A stretch of DNA of 14,596 nucleotides from Alphaproteobacteria bacterium UBA2903 (GTDB taxonomy: Bacteria > Pseudomonadota > Alphaproteobacteria > CAAGCB01 > CAG-977): positions 86,434 through 101,029 of the forward strand of contig DEDN01000016.1 of NCBI GenBank assembly GCA_002349565.1, given 5' to 3'. The translations under genes and the position numbers were made by a program. Numbering within the stretch: position 1 is the first letter of the stretch; each line of letters opens with the position of its first letter. Shown piece by piece: positions 5,679 through 13,335 of this stretch. The notes beneath the pieces are model-generated. The model searched no databases, had not been told where the DNA came from, and worked only from the letters and a program-made list of their open reading frames with translations.

Positions 5679-6959
5679 ATGCAGCCCCAAGACATCATCT
5701 GCAAAAAACGCGGCGGACAAAAGCTGACCTCTGCGGAAATCAACGCTTTTGTGCAGGGAATCGACGATTGGTCGATTGCCGACGGACAAATCGCGGCATT
5801 GCTGATGGCGACTTTGATTAACGGCGCGGACACCGATGAAATCGTCGAATTGGTCAAAGCCGTCGTGGACACGGGCATGGTCTTGAATTGGGACGCGGTG
5901 GATTTGAACGGTCCCGTCGCGTCGGTGTACGCCATGCCGGGCGTCGGCGACAAAGTTGAAATCATCGCGGGCGCGGTGCTGGCGGCATGCGGGCTGTATC
6001 TGCCGATGCTGTGCGACCGCATGCAATACCACACGGGCGGCACGATGGACAAGCTGGACAGCATTCTGGGCTATGATTCCCGCCCGACTTTCGCCCGTTT
6101 CAAAAAAGCATTGCGCGACAGCGGCTGTGCCTTTATGACTTCCACCGAACAATTCGCCCCCGCCGATATGCGCATTCAATCGATTCGCGATGTAACGGCG
6201 ACTTTGGACAGCCTGCCTTTGCTGATTGCGTCCATGCTGACCAAAAAAGTCGCCAGCGGCATTCACAAATTGACCGTTGACGTCAAAGTCGGAGAAGGCG
6301 CGTTCACCAAAACCCCCGCAGAAGCGGAAAACTGCATTGCTTTAATCAAGCAATGCCTGCCCGCGTTCGGCATTGACGCAAACTTTACGCTGTCCGATAT
6401 GAACGGATTGACGGGACAGAACATCGGCAACAGCTTGGAAATTTATGAAATTTGGGACTACCTGACGGGTTCGTCGGGAACGCGCGACGCGGACATTCAC
6501 GCTTTGGTCAAACGGGTGTGTTCGGCGGCTTTGCTGTTGAACGGCGTTTGCGCGACGCAGGACGAAGCGGAAGCCAAAATCGACGCCATCGTTGCATCGG
6601 GCGCGGCGGCGGAACAATTCGGCAGAATCCTGAGCGCAATGGGCGTATCCCCCGCTTTTATGAACAATCCCGCGCCGTTTTTGCAGACCGCCGCGGTCAT
6701 CCGCCCGATTTATCCCGACACGGCGGGAACGGTCAAGAATATGAACCTGCGCTGGATCGGTTTGTCCGTCATTGAAATGGGCGCGGGGCGGCTGTATCGG
6801 GAACAGAAAGTCGATTATTCGGCGGGCTATACAAATATGTGCAAAGTCGGCATGTATGTTTCGCCGCAGATTCCGCTCGCCTTTGTTCACGCGCATGACG
6901 AAGCGACCGCCGCCGCCGCCGCCGAACATTTGAAAGGCGCGGTTCAAATCGCGGCATAA
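5679..6959 (+). CDS. Thymidine phosphorylase paralogue 2 (DeoA-like, phosphate motif lost)
   Basis: This 426-residue protein is plainly a DeoA homologue: KKRGGQKLTSAEI (9-21), TGGTMDKLDSI (119-129), APADMRI (160-166), DVTATLDS (171-178) and VDVKVGEGAF (200-209). It aligns gaplessly with the other paralogue (3047-4375) over the first ~200 residues, with 41 identities in the first 80. The family motif K-H-S-T-G-G is replaced by VYAMPG (83-88), removing the lysine, histidine and serine that hold phosphate; the positions of E. coli S95 and S113 are E94 and C112. Pyrimidine-site R170, S185 and K189 remain. The frame is intact and the codon use matches its neighbours, so it is not a decaying pseudogene. 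Phosphorolysis by this subunit alone looks doubtful; it could be a pseudo-enzyme partner, a pyrimidine-binding protein or an enzyme with another reaction. It starts 15 bases after the terminator with AAGGA 7 bases before the ATG, and its end overlaps glnE by 16 bases. Confidence 0.85.
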   Translation: MQPQDIICKKRGGQKLTSAEINAFVQGIDDWSIADGQIAALLMATLINGADTDEIVELVKAVVDTGMVLNWDAVDLNGPVASVYAMPGVGDKVEIIAGAVLAACGLYLPMLCDRMQYHTGGTMDKLDSILGYDSRPTFARFKKALRDSGCAFMTSTEQFAPADMRIQSIRDVTATLDSLPLLIASMLTKKVASGIHKLTVDVKVGEGAFTKTPAEAENCIALIKQCLPAFGIDANFTLSDMNGLTGQNIGNSLEIYEIWDYLTGSSGTRDADIHALVKRVCSAALLLNGVCATQDEAEAKIDAIVASGAAAEQFGRILSAMGVSPAFMNNPAPFLQTAAVIRPIYPDTAGTVKNMNLRWIGLSVIEMGAGRLYREQKVDYSAGYTNMCKVGMYVSPQIPLAFVHAHDEATAAAAAEHLKGAVQIAA

Positions 6960-9661
6960 GCCGCCGCCGCCGTTTCCCTTATCCTTTTTTCAAGCGTGGG
7001 CAAATCCCGTTCGCCGCACAAGCTTGCGATTTTGTTCTGCACGGCAAGGGGCGCGTCCGCAACGGTCTGCCCGTCCGTCAAGCATACGGAATACAGCGCG
7101 GACAGCGTTGTCCAAAGCTTGTAAGCGTCCCTTAAAACCGCCGCCTGCTCTGTTGGAATACGGCTCAGCACGCCCAAAACGGAACGGTCGACGATTTCGG
7201 GATGAAGCAGCCGCGTTTTTTGGGCGAAAAATTCAATGTCAATCATGCCGCCGCTGATGTGCTTGACGTCCCACACCGTTTTGGCGGGGAAGTTTTCGGC
7301 GATTTTATGCCGCATTTCCGCAACATCCGCCGTGATTTTTTCCGCCTCGCGCGGTTTGTTCAGCGCGGCGGCGATTTCAGCCGTTCCGATGCCGCCCCAC
7401 GCCGCGCGGGCTTTGGTCAGCGCCATCAGCTCCCACGTCCACGCCTCGGCATCGTAATAGCGGGTAAACGCCGGTAAAGACACGGCGGCGGGTCCCGCAT
7501 TGCCCGACGGACGCAAGCGCATATCGACCGCCCACAGCACGCCTTCGCGCGTGTTCAGCGACAAAGCGTTGACCATCCTTTGTGCCAAACGGGCGTAATA
7601 CACGTTCGGGAACAAAGGCTTTTTGGCATCGGACAGCGCGCCGTCGGGGGCGTCGTATAAAAACAGAATGTCCAAATCGGACGAAAAGGTCATTTCGCGG
7701 CTGCCCGCTTTGCCCAACAGCACCAAAGCACACTTGCCGCCAGCCATTTTACCCGCCGATTGTTCGTAATCCGCAACGACCAAAGGACAAAGCCTGTTCA
7801 GCACCGCGTCCGCCAGCGCCGACAAAATCCCGCCCAAAGCGTCGGGCGCAATCAAGCCGCGCAAAAACAACACCGCCGTTTGAAACCGCTTTTCGCGGGC
7901 AAAGCGGCGCGCGGCATCCAAAGCCTGCTCCAAATCCTCGACGTTTTCAAAGGCGGTTTGCGCCTCGGCATTCAAAGAATCGGGCGTCGGAAGCTCGAAA
8001 AACCGCTGAGTCAGCACCGCGTCGAACAAATCGGGATGACGCGTCAGCTCGTTTGAAAAAACGGGAGAAACGGCAATCACTTCGGTCAGCAAATCCAGCA
8101 AAGCGGGGCGGGATTGGAACAGCGAAAACAACTGCACGCCCGCGGGCAGTCCCTTGACAAATTCGTCGAAATGCGCAAAAGCCGCATCGGGATTCGGCGC
8201 TTTGCCCAAAGAATCGAAAATCACGGGCAGCAGTTCGGCAATCAGCGCGCGCGCCTTTTCCGACCGCATGGCGCGATATCGTCCAGACAGCCACCCGCGT
8301 ACCGTATCGGCAATAAAGGACAGTTCTTTAAATCCCTTTTGAGTCAGCACGTCCGCCGTGTGTTCGGGCAAATCCGCGCCGCTGAAATTCAGTTCGCCCG
8401 CTTTTCTTTCCGTTTCCGCCGCAAACAGCGAATCGTAAGCTTCGGACACCGTTTCGCGGTATTTCAGCAGCGTCGCCTTGAACGTCGGAAAATCCATGCC
8501 CAAAAAAGCCGTGAACGCGTCAAGCTCTTCGGGTGTTTTGGGCAGGGTTTGGGTTTGCTGATCCTCCTGCATTTGCAAACGATGTTCGACCGTGCGCAAA
8601 AAAACGTAAGCTTCGGACAATTCCGCGCGGCATTGTTCGGAAATCCAGCCCGCTTTTGCCAGCTGCCTTAACGCTGTCAGCGTGCGGCGGGAACGGAGCT
8701 TTGCGTCCCGTCCGCCCCACAAAAGCTGTTGTAATTGCGTGAAAAACTCGATTTCGCGAATACCGCCCGCGCCCAGCTTGACATTGTACCCCGCCAAATC
8801 GTCCGTATCGTTTTGCGACCGCACGCCCAGCGACCGCTTGATATCGTGAATTTGCGCCAGCGCGTAAAAATCGGTCGACCGCCGCCAGACGAACGGACTG
8901 ATTTCTTTCAAAAACGCCCTGCCCGCCCGCTTGTCGCCAGCCGCCGCGCGCGCCTTGATAAACGCCGCGCGTTCCCAGTTTTGCGCAAAGCTTTCGTAAT
9001 AACAGGCGGCGGCTTCGGTACTGAGTGCAATCGGCGTCGAACCGGGGTCGGGGCGCAGGCGCAAATCCGTGCGGAAAACGTAGCCCTGCGGCGTTTGCTC
9101 CTCCATCATCGCGACCAAAGCGCGGGTCAGCTTGACAAAGAACGCGCCGATGTCGCGCTTGCCCGTATAGGGCGCGTTTTCCGCATCGTACAAGACAATC
9201 AAGTCGATGTCCGACGAATAGTTCAATTCCCGCGCGCCCAGCTTGCCCATCGCCAGAACGATTAAGCCGCTGTTTTCCTCAGGATTTTCGGGATTGGAGA
9301 TCGTCCAGTCGCCCTTTGCGGCGGCTTCGCGCAGCAAAGCGGACACGGCGATTCGCAGACACGCTTCCGCCAAAACGGACAGGGATTCCGTGATTTTGTT
9401 CAAGCTCCACGCCCCGCTTAAATCCGCCATGGCAATCAGCAAAGCCGCCTTGCGCTTCAATTTGCGCAATTCGACCGCCGCCGTTTCGGCGTCCGCCGTC
9501 AAATACAGCGCGGAAAAAACGTTCTTCATCAGCGCCGCAAACGTTTTGTCGTAACCGTTTGTCCGCACGGTTTGGAAAAATTCATCCTCCCGTGCGCTCA
9601 GCCGTTTCAAAAACGGGCTGAATCGGGCGTTCCACGCTTGATTTTTTAAATCCTCAACCAT
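6944..9661 (-). CDS. glnE: Bifunctional glutamine synthetase adenylyltransferase / adenylyl-removing enzyme
   Basis: Adds AMP to, and removes AMP from, glutamine synthetase under control of PII, tuning nitrogen assimilation. At 905 residues it is somewhat shorter than E. coli GlnE (946) but has both halves. The N-terminal adenylyl-removing domain has GKLGARELNYSSDIDLIVLYD starting at residue 139 (metal-binding D151 and D153) and VFRTDLRLRP (195-204). The C-terminal adenylyltransferase domain has GKAGSREMTFSSDLDI starting at 650 (D662 and D664) and VDMRLRPSG (712-720). Each half also has its GG-x-x-[DE]-IEFF block (299-307 and 804-812). The ATG at 9661 has no separated Shine-Dalgarno; AAGAAG abuts it and CTATAA ends 5 bases upstream. 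It is convergent with deoA2 and divergent from the DUF3971 gene. No second nitrogen gene is nearby. Confidence 0.96.
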   Translation of the reverse strand: MVEDLKNQAWNARFSPFLKRLSAREDEFFQTVRTNGYDKTFAALMKNVFSALYLTADAETAAVELRKLKRKAALLIAMADLSGAWSLNKITESLSVLAEACLRIAVSALLREAAAKGDWTISNPENPEENSGLIVLAMGKLGARELNYSSDIDLIVLYDAENAPYTGKRDIGAFFVKLTRALVAMMEEQTPQGYVFRTDLRLRPDPGSTPIALSTEAAACYYESFAQNWERAAFIKARAAAGDKRAGRAFLKEISPFVWRRSTDFYALAQIHDIKRSLGVRSQNDTDDLAGYNVKLGAGGIREIEFFTQLQQLLWGGRDAKLRSRRTLTALRQLAKAGWISEQCRAELSEAYVFLRTVEHRLQMQEDQQTQTLPKTPEELDAFTAFLGMDFPTFKATLLKYRETVSEAYDSLFAAETERKAGELNFSGADLPEHTADVLTQKGFKELSFIADTVRGWLSGRYRAMRSEKARALIAELLPVIFDSLGKAPNPDAAFAHFDEFVKGLPAGVQLFSLFQSRPALLDLLTEVIAVSPVFSNELTRHPDLFDAVLTQRFFELPTPDSLNAEAQTAFENVEDLEQALDAARRFAREKRFQTAVLFLRGLIAPDALGGILSALADAVLNRLCPLVVADYEQSAGKMAGGKCALVLLGKAGSREMTFSSDLDILFLYDAPDGALSDAKKPLFPNVYYARLAQRMVNALSLNTREGVLWAVDMRLRPSGNAGPAAVSLPAFTRYYDAEAWTWELMALTKARAAWGGIGTAEIAAALNKPREAEKITADVAEMRHKIAENFPAKTVWDVKHISGGMIDIEFFAQKTRLLHPEIVDRSVLGVLSRIPTEQAAVLRDAYKLWTTLSALYSVCLTDGQTVADAPLAVQNKIASLCGERDLPTLEKRIRETAAAAYAAI

Positions 9662-9666
9662 CTTCT

Positions 9667-9672
9667 TTATAG
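9667..9672 (-). promoter_or_regulatory. Candidate -10 box for glnE
   Basis: CTATAA on the minus strand (9672-9667) is close to the alphaproteobacterial -10 consensus CTATAT. Only a poor -35 (CATACA, 17 bases upstream) accompanies it. If used, transcription would begin at about the glnE ATG itself. Weak, by eye. Confidence 0.25.
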
Positions 9673-9708
9673 AAAAAATTTTGTTTTCGTGTATGCTTTG
9701 CTTACATT

Positions 9709-9714
9709 AAGGGA
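9709..9714 (+). promoter_or_regulatory. Ribosome binding site deciding the GTG start at 9722
   Basis: AAGGGA lies 7 bases before GTG 9722. The in-frame GTG at 9689, which would add 11 residues ahead of the basic MRRKLFK start of the anchor, has no comparable site upstream, so 9722 is preferred. Confidence 0.65.
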
Positions 9715-9721
9715 TTTGACC

Positions 9722-12700
9722 GTGCGACGCAAGCTTTTCAAAATTTCGGTTTGGTTTTTAACGACGCTGCTTGTCCTGCTTTTCTGCGGGTTCGGCGCGC
9801 TGCTGTACCGACTGCACAAAGCCCCGATTTCCCTTGAAAAATATGTGCCTGCGCTGATTGAAATCGCCACTCCCGCCGACGGATCGAAAATTCACATCGA
9901 TTCCGCTTTGCTGACATGGAAAAACTGGCGTCATCCGTTCAACATCCGCGTTCGGGGATTTCGTCTGGCGGACAAGGACGGCAAAACAATCAGCACCGTT
10001 CTGGAAATGAACGCCACGTTCAGCCTGTTCGCGCTGCTGCACGGTGTCATCGCCCCGCGCACGATTGAAGTCCTCAGCCCGTCCATTGATTTTTCATTCA
10101 ATCCCGAAACGGGGGATTATGCCGATATGCCCGTTGAAGACGATTCGGAAACGCGTTTTTCGGTCAAAAGCTTTCTGACGGGAATCGAGCAGGAACACTA
10201 TTTGCGCCGTTTTTCCATCGTTGACGCGCAAGCCAAAATCACCGACGTTTCCCACAATGCCGTTTGGAACATCCCCAATCTGACGCTGACCTATTCCCGC
10301 AGCCGCGGCAAACACAAACTGCACGGCGCGTTCACCGTCGAAACCGCAAAAAAACCGCTGTTGGTTTCCCTGTTCGGCACGTGGAACAACAAAGCCAAAG
10401 ACGCGACTTTGACGTTATCGGCGCAAAACGCGGATATAACGGCGTCGCGCGCCGCCCGCAAATATGAATTTCTGCAAGGCTTTGCCGTTCCGCTGGATAT
10501 TACGGCGGATTTGAAAATAAACTTGTCCGAAATCAAAAGCGACGAAGATTTGTTTTTGTGGCGCGAAATCGTCAAAACGTTCGACTTTACATTGACGGGC
10601 GGCGCGGGAACGGTCGTTTTGCCCGCTTCAATCGGCGGACGCTACGACATCGAAAGCTTTACCGTTGCAGGCTCTTGGTTCGATGCGGGCAACAAGCTGG
10701 TCATTCCAAATTTTACAATCGCCACAAAATCGGGCGTTTCGGCTCGCGGCGAATTTCAGGCTGACGGATTGGGCAAAGCGATGGACACCAAAAATCCGAC
10801 GGATGTTTCGGCGCGGTTCGAAGCCTTTGTTTCCGACGTTCCCGTCGAACGCGTCCCCGATTACTGGCCCGAATCCGCCGCCCCCGACGTGCATCGATGG
10901 GTCAAGGAAAATATCACGCAGGGCTTTGCCCCGTCGGGTTCGATTCAAATGACTTTTTCGGGATCAAAGGACGGATTGAATCTGGACGCGCTGAGCGCCG
11001 ACATCCAAATCGAAAAAGCCCGCGTCACTTATATGGACGACATGCCCGCGGTCGAAAACGTCAAAGCCGCGCTGAACTTTACAAAATCGGATTTAAGCAT
11101 TGTTTTGATTAACGGCAACACGGACAGCGTCACTTTGCAGAAAGGAACGCTTGTCTTTTCGGGATTGAACGCGGATACGACCGATTTCATTTTAAACACG
11201 GATTTGGAAACCGCCGATATTTCGGACGTGTTCAAAATCCTGTCTTCGCCCGCTTTGGAAATCACACAAGCATCCTTTATCAATCCCGACAACATTTCGG
11301 GACAGGGAACGGCGAATTTCCGCCTGATGTTCCCGATGAGGGGCGGACCGATTGATTCCGCCGACGTCCGCGTGTCGGTTTCGGCGGATGTCGAAAATGT
11401 CGACTTGTCGCATTACTTGATTGACGCGCTGAATATTCAATCCGCCGCCGCGCACTTGGATTTGACCGAAAAGGAAATGCGCTTGACGGGAACGGGAAAA
11501 ATGCGGACGGGCAACGCCAGTTTTTCTTTGCATCAAGCGTTTTCAAACACGCCCGACGTCCTTACGGATTTGAAAGTGTCCGCCGAATTGACCAACGAAG
11601 CGCGCGCCGATTTGGGTATTGATTTGCTGAATCCGCCCAACATCGACGGCGTCGTCCCCGCCGATTTCACTTTACGTTTTTTAAAAGACAAAACAGGACA
11701 AGCGAATATCGCTTTGGATTTGACCCCCGCCGATATCAACATGAGCGTCATCGGCTGGAAAAAACAATCGGGAATCGCGGGCAAAGGAACGGCTAAGCTG
11801 CAATTTTCGGATTTTGATTTCGCCGCCGTTCCGATGATTGAACTGACGGATGCTTTAAAAACGAAAATCCGTGCGAAAATCGATTTTTCGGCGGCGCATG
11901 CTTTGAAAAAAATCGACGTTGACAGAATTTCAACGGGACGCACGCACCTCCAAGCGCGCGCCCGCTTTTTGAAAAACGCCGTCCGTATCGACATTGCCGG
12001 ACCGTCGCTGGATTGGGCGGATTTGATGAAAGCTTCCACCCCCGAAAAGCGGGCGCAATCGGCGCGCTATGCGGACGAAAAAACGTCTGCGGCGAAAACC
12101 GTCGTCATCAACGCCGCATTGGACAAGATATGGCTGAGCGAATCGGGCGGATTGGACAACAATGGCTTTGCGGGCATTTATTCGAACGGCGGCTGGCGTA
12201 AAATGGATGCGACGGGCTCCATCGGTAAAAAACAAGTCCCCTTGCGTTTTTCGCTGTCGCCGACAACGACGCCCGACGAATACGCGTTCGCCCTGTCGTC
12301 GCAGGATGCGGGATACGCGCTGAAAGTGCTGAACTATATTTCAACGGTCAAAGGCGGCACTTTGCAGGTCAAAGGCACTTATTCGCCCAACCACGGCACG
12401 AAAGGTCTGCTGGAAGTCAAAGATTTCTATCTGGAAAACCAGCCGATTCTGACGCGTTTGTTACGTCTGACATCGTTCACGGGCATTTACGACACGCTGA
12501 CGGGACAAGGATTGAACTTTGCCAAAGCGGAAATCCCCTATCAAATCGACGAAACGGCGATTACGTTCCAAGACGCGCTGATTACGGGGTCGTCGCTGGG
12601 CATTACGCTGAACGGATTATACAACCGCGACACGGGGTATTTGGATTTGTACGGGTCTTTGCTGCCGTTTTACGGAATCAACAGTCTGCCCGGGAAAATT

Positions 12701-12850
12701 CCCCTTATCGGCAAATTGTTCGTCGGGGAAAAAGGCGGCGGTTTGATCGGCGTGTCCTATTCCGTCAAAGGATTGTTGCCCAATCCCGAAGTATCGGTCA
12801 ACCCGCTGTCCGCCATCGCCCCCGGCGCGGCAAGAAACCTGTTTAACTAG
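9722..12850 (+). CDS. DUF3971 / AsmA-like (YhdP-type) envelope protein
   Basis: A 1042-residue protein with a basic N-terminus (MRRKLFK), one membrane anchor at residues ~8-29 and a long periplasmic region rich in alternating beta strands with no cysteines of note. The DUF3971 hallmark is visible around residues 371-414: VPVERVPDYWP, then H-R-W-V-K-E-N-I and G-x-A-x-S-G-S-I. The last ~180 residues (GGTLQVKGTY, LTRLLRLTSFTGIYDTLTGQ, SLPGKIPLIGKLF, VSYSVKGLLPNPEVSVNPLS) resemble the AsmA-like C-terminal domain. E. coli relatives TamB, YhdP and YdbH are thought to bridge the periplasm and carry phospholipids to the outer membrane; the same role here is inferred from family only. It is divergent from glnE (60 bases between starts) and is followed by a small secreted-protein gene. 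No truncation is seen. Confidence 0.85.
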   Translation: MRRKLFKISVWFLTTLLVLLFCGFGALLYRLHKAPISLEKYVPALIEIATPADGSKIHIDSALLTWKNWRHPFNIRVRGFRLADKDGKTISTVLEMNATFSLFALLHGVIAPRTIEVLSPSIDFSFNPETGDYADMPVEDDSETRFSVKSFLTGIEQEHYLRRFSIVDAQAKITDVSHNAVWNIPNLTLTYSRSRGKHKLHGAFTVETAKKPLLVSLFGTWNNKAKDATLTLSAQNADITASRAARKYEFLQGFAVPLDITADLKINLSEIKSDEDLFLWREIVKTFDFTLTGGAGTVVLPASIGGRYDIESFTVAGSWFDAGNKLVIPNFTIATKSGVSARGEFQADGLGKAMDTKNPTDVSARFEAFVSDVPVERVPDYWPESAAPDVHRWVKENITQGFAPSGSIQMTFSGSKDGLNLDALSADIQIEKARVTYMDDMPAVENVKAALNFTKSDLSIVLINGNTDSVTLQKGTLVFSGLNADTTDFILNTDLETADISDVFKILSSPALEITQASFINPDNISGQGTANFRLMFPMRGGPIDSADVRVSVSADVENVDLSHYLIDALNIQSAAAHLDLTEKEMRLTGTGKMRTGNASFSLHQAFSNTPDVLTDLKVSAELTNEARADLGIDLLNPPNIDGVVPADFTLRFLKDKTGQANIALDLTPADINMSVIGWKKQSGIAGKGTAKLQFSDFDFAAVPMIELTDALKTKIRAKIDFSAAHALKKIDVDRISTGRTHLQARARFLKNAVRIDIAGPSLDWADLMKASTPEKRAQSARYADEKTSAAKTVVINAALDKIWLSESGGLDNNGFAGIYSNGGWRKMDATGSIGKKQVPLRFSLSPTTTPDEYAFALSSQDAGYALKVLNYISTVKGGTLQVKGTYSPNHGTKGLLEVKDFYLENQPILTRLLRLTSFTGIYDTLTGQGLNFAKAEIPYQIDETAITFQDALITGSSLGITLNGLYNRDTGYLDLYGSLLPFYGINSLPGKIPLIGKLFVGEKGGGLIGVSYSVKGLLPNPEVSVNPLSAIAPGAARNLFN

Positions 12851-12918
12851 AATTTTAGCGTTTTGTGAACTTTTTTCGCATAGACTTTTCGCAACAGTTT
12901 TTGCAAAGGCGTGTTGTG

Positions 12919-13335
12919 ATGAAAAAATTTTTGACTTTGATTTCGGCAATCCTTTTTCTTGCCCCGAACGCGAACGCCGAAACAATGACCGAAGCCCAGC
13001 AGTTCGGCACTTTGGCGGGGGTCGCTTTGGCATGCGGTTCGACAACTGTCCTGTATAAATACGAAGAAATCGTCAGCCGCTACTTTGCCAACACGACGCC
13101 GAACGAAACCGTCGAAAAAGAACTGAAAAACCAGTATGTCCACGCAAAACTCAACGCCTATCGCGGACAAAAGCGTAAAATGCGCGATTGTGCCGAAACG
13201 CTGACCGTTTTCGCCAATATGCCGCTGATGCAGTTTCAGCTGTTTTCCGACGGTTCGCTGAAAACGCCGCAGGGCAAGCCGCTGCCCCCGCGCGGACAAA
13301 AGCAAATTGCGCCCAACGCTCAGCGAATCTACTGA
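12919..13335 (+). CDS. Small secreted protein of unknown function
   Basis: The 138-residue product starts with a clear Sec signal peptide, MKKFLTLISAILFLAPNANA, with likely cleavage before ETMT (A20/E21), so it should be periplasmic. The mature part has two cysteines (C39 in ALACGS and C91 in MRDCAE), which could pair as a disulfide, a helical-looking middle (TPNETVEKELKNQYVHAK), and a basic, proline-rich tail ending PLPPRGQKQIAPNAQRIY. I do not recognise the family. The start is the ATG at 12919 with AAAGG 9 bases upstream; an in-frame GTG directly before it is an alternative, while an upstream extension to 12865 would bury the signal peptide. It lies 68 bases after the DUF3971 gene and overlaps the convergent binding-protein gene by 7 bases. 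Coding status is well supported by the signal peptide and codon pattern. Confidence 0.8.
   Translation: MKKFLTLISAILFLAPNANAETMTEAQQFGTLAGVALACGSTTVLYKYEEIVSRYFANTTPNETVEKELKNQYVHAKLNAYRGQKRKMRDCAETLTVFANMPLMQFQLFSDGSLKTPQGKPLPPRGQKQIAPNAQRIY

Noticed and set aside
6928..6949. Inverted repeat ATTTGAA-N8-TTCAAAT near the end of deoA2
   Set aside because: Only 7 bp, AT-rich, inside coding sequence and with no T-tract, so not a credible terminator; probably chance.
6905..6973. Triplet CCG/GCC tracts as a possible repeat element
   Set aside because: Short and explained by alanine runs at two protein C-termini; no spacer or array structure.
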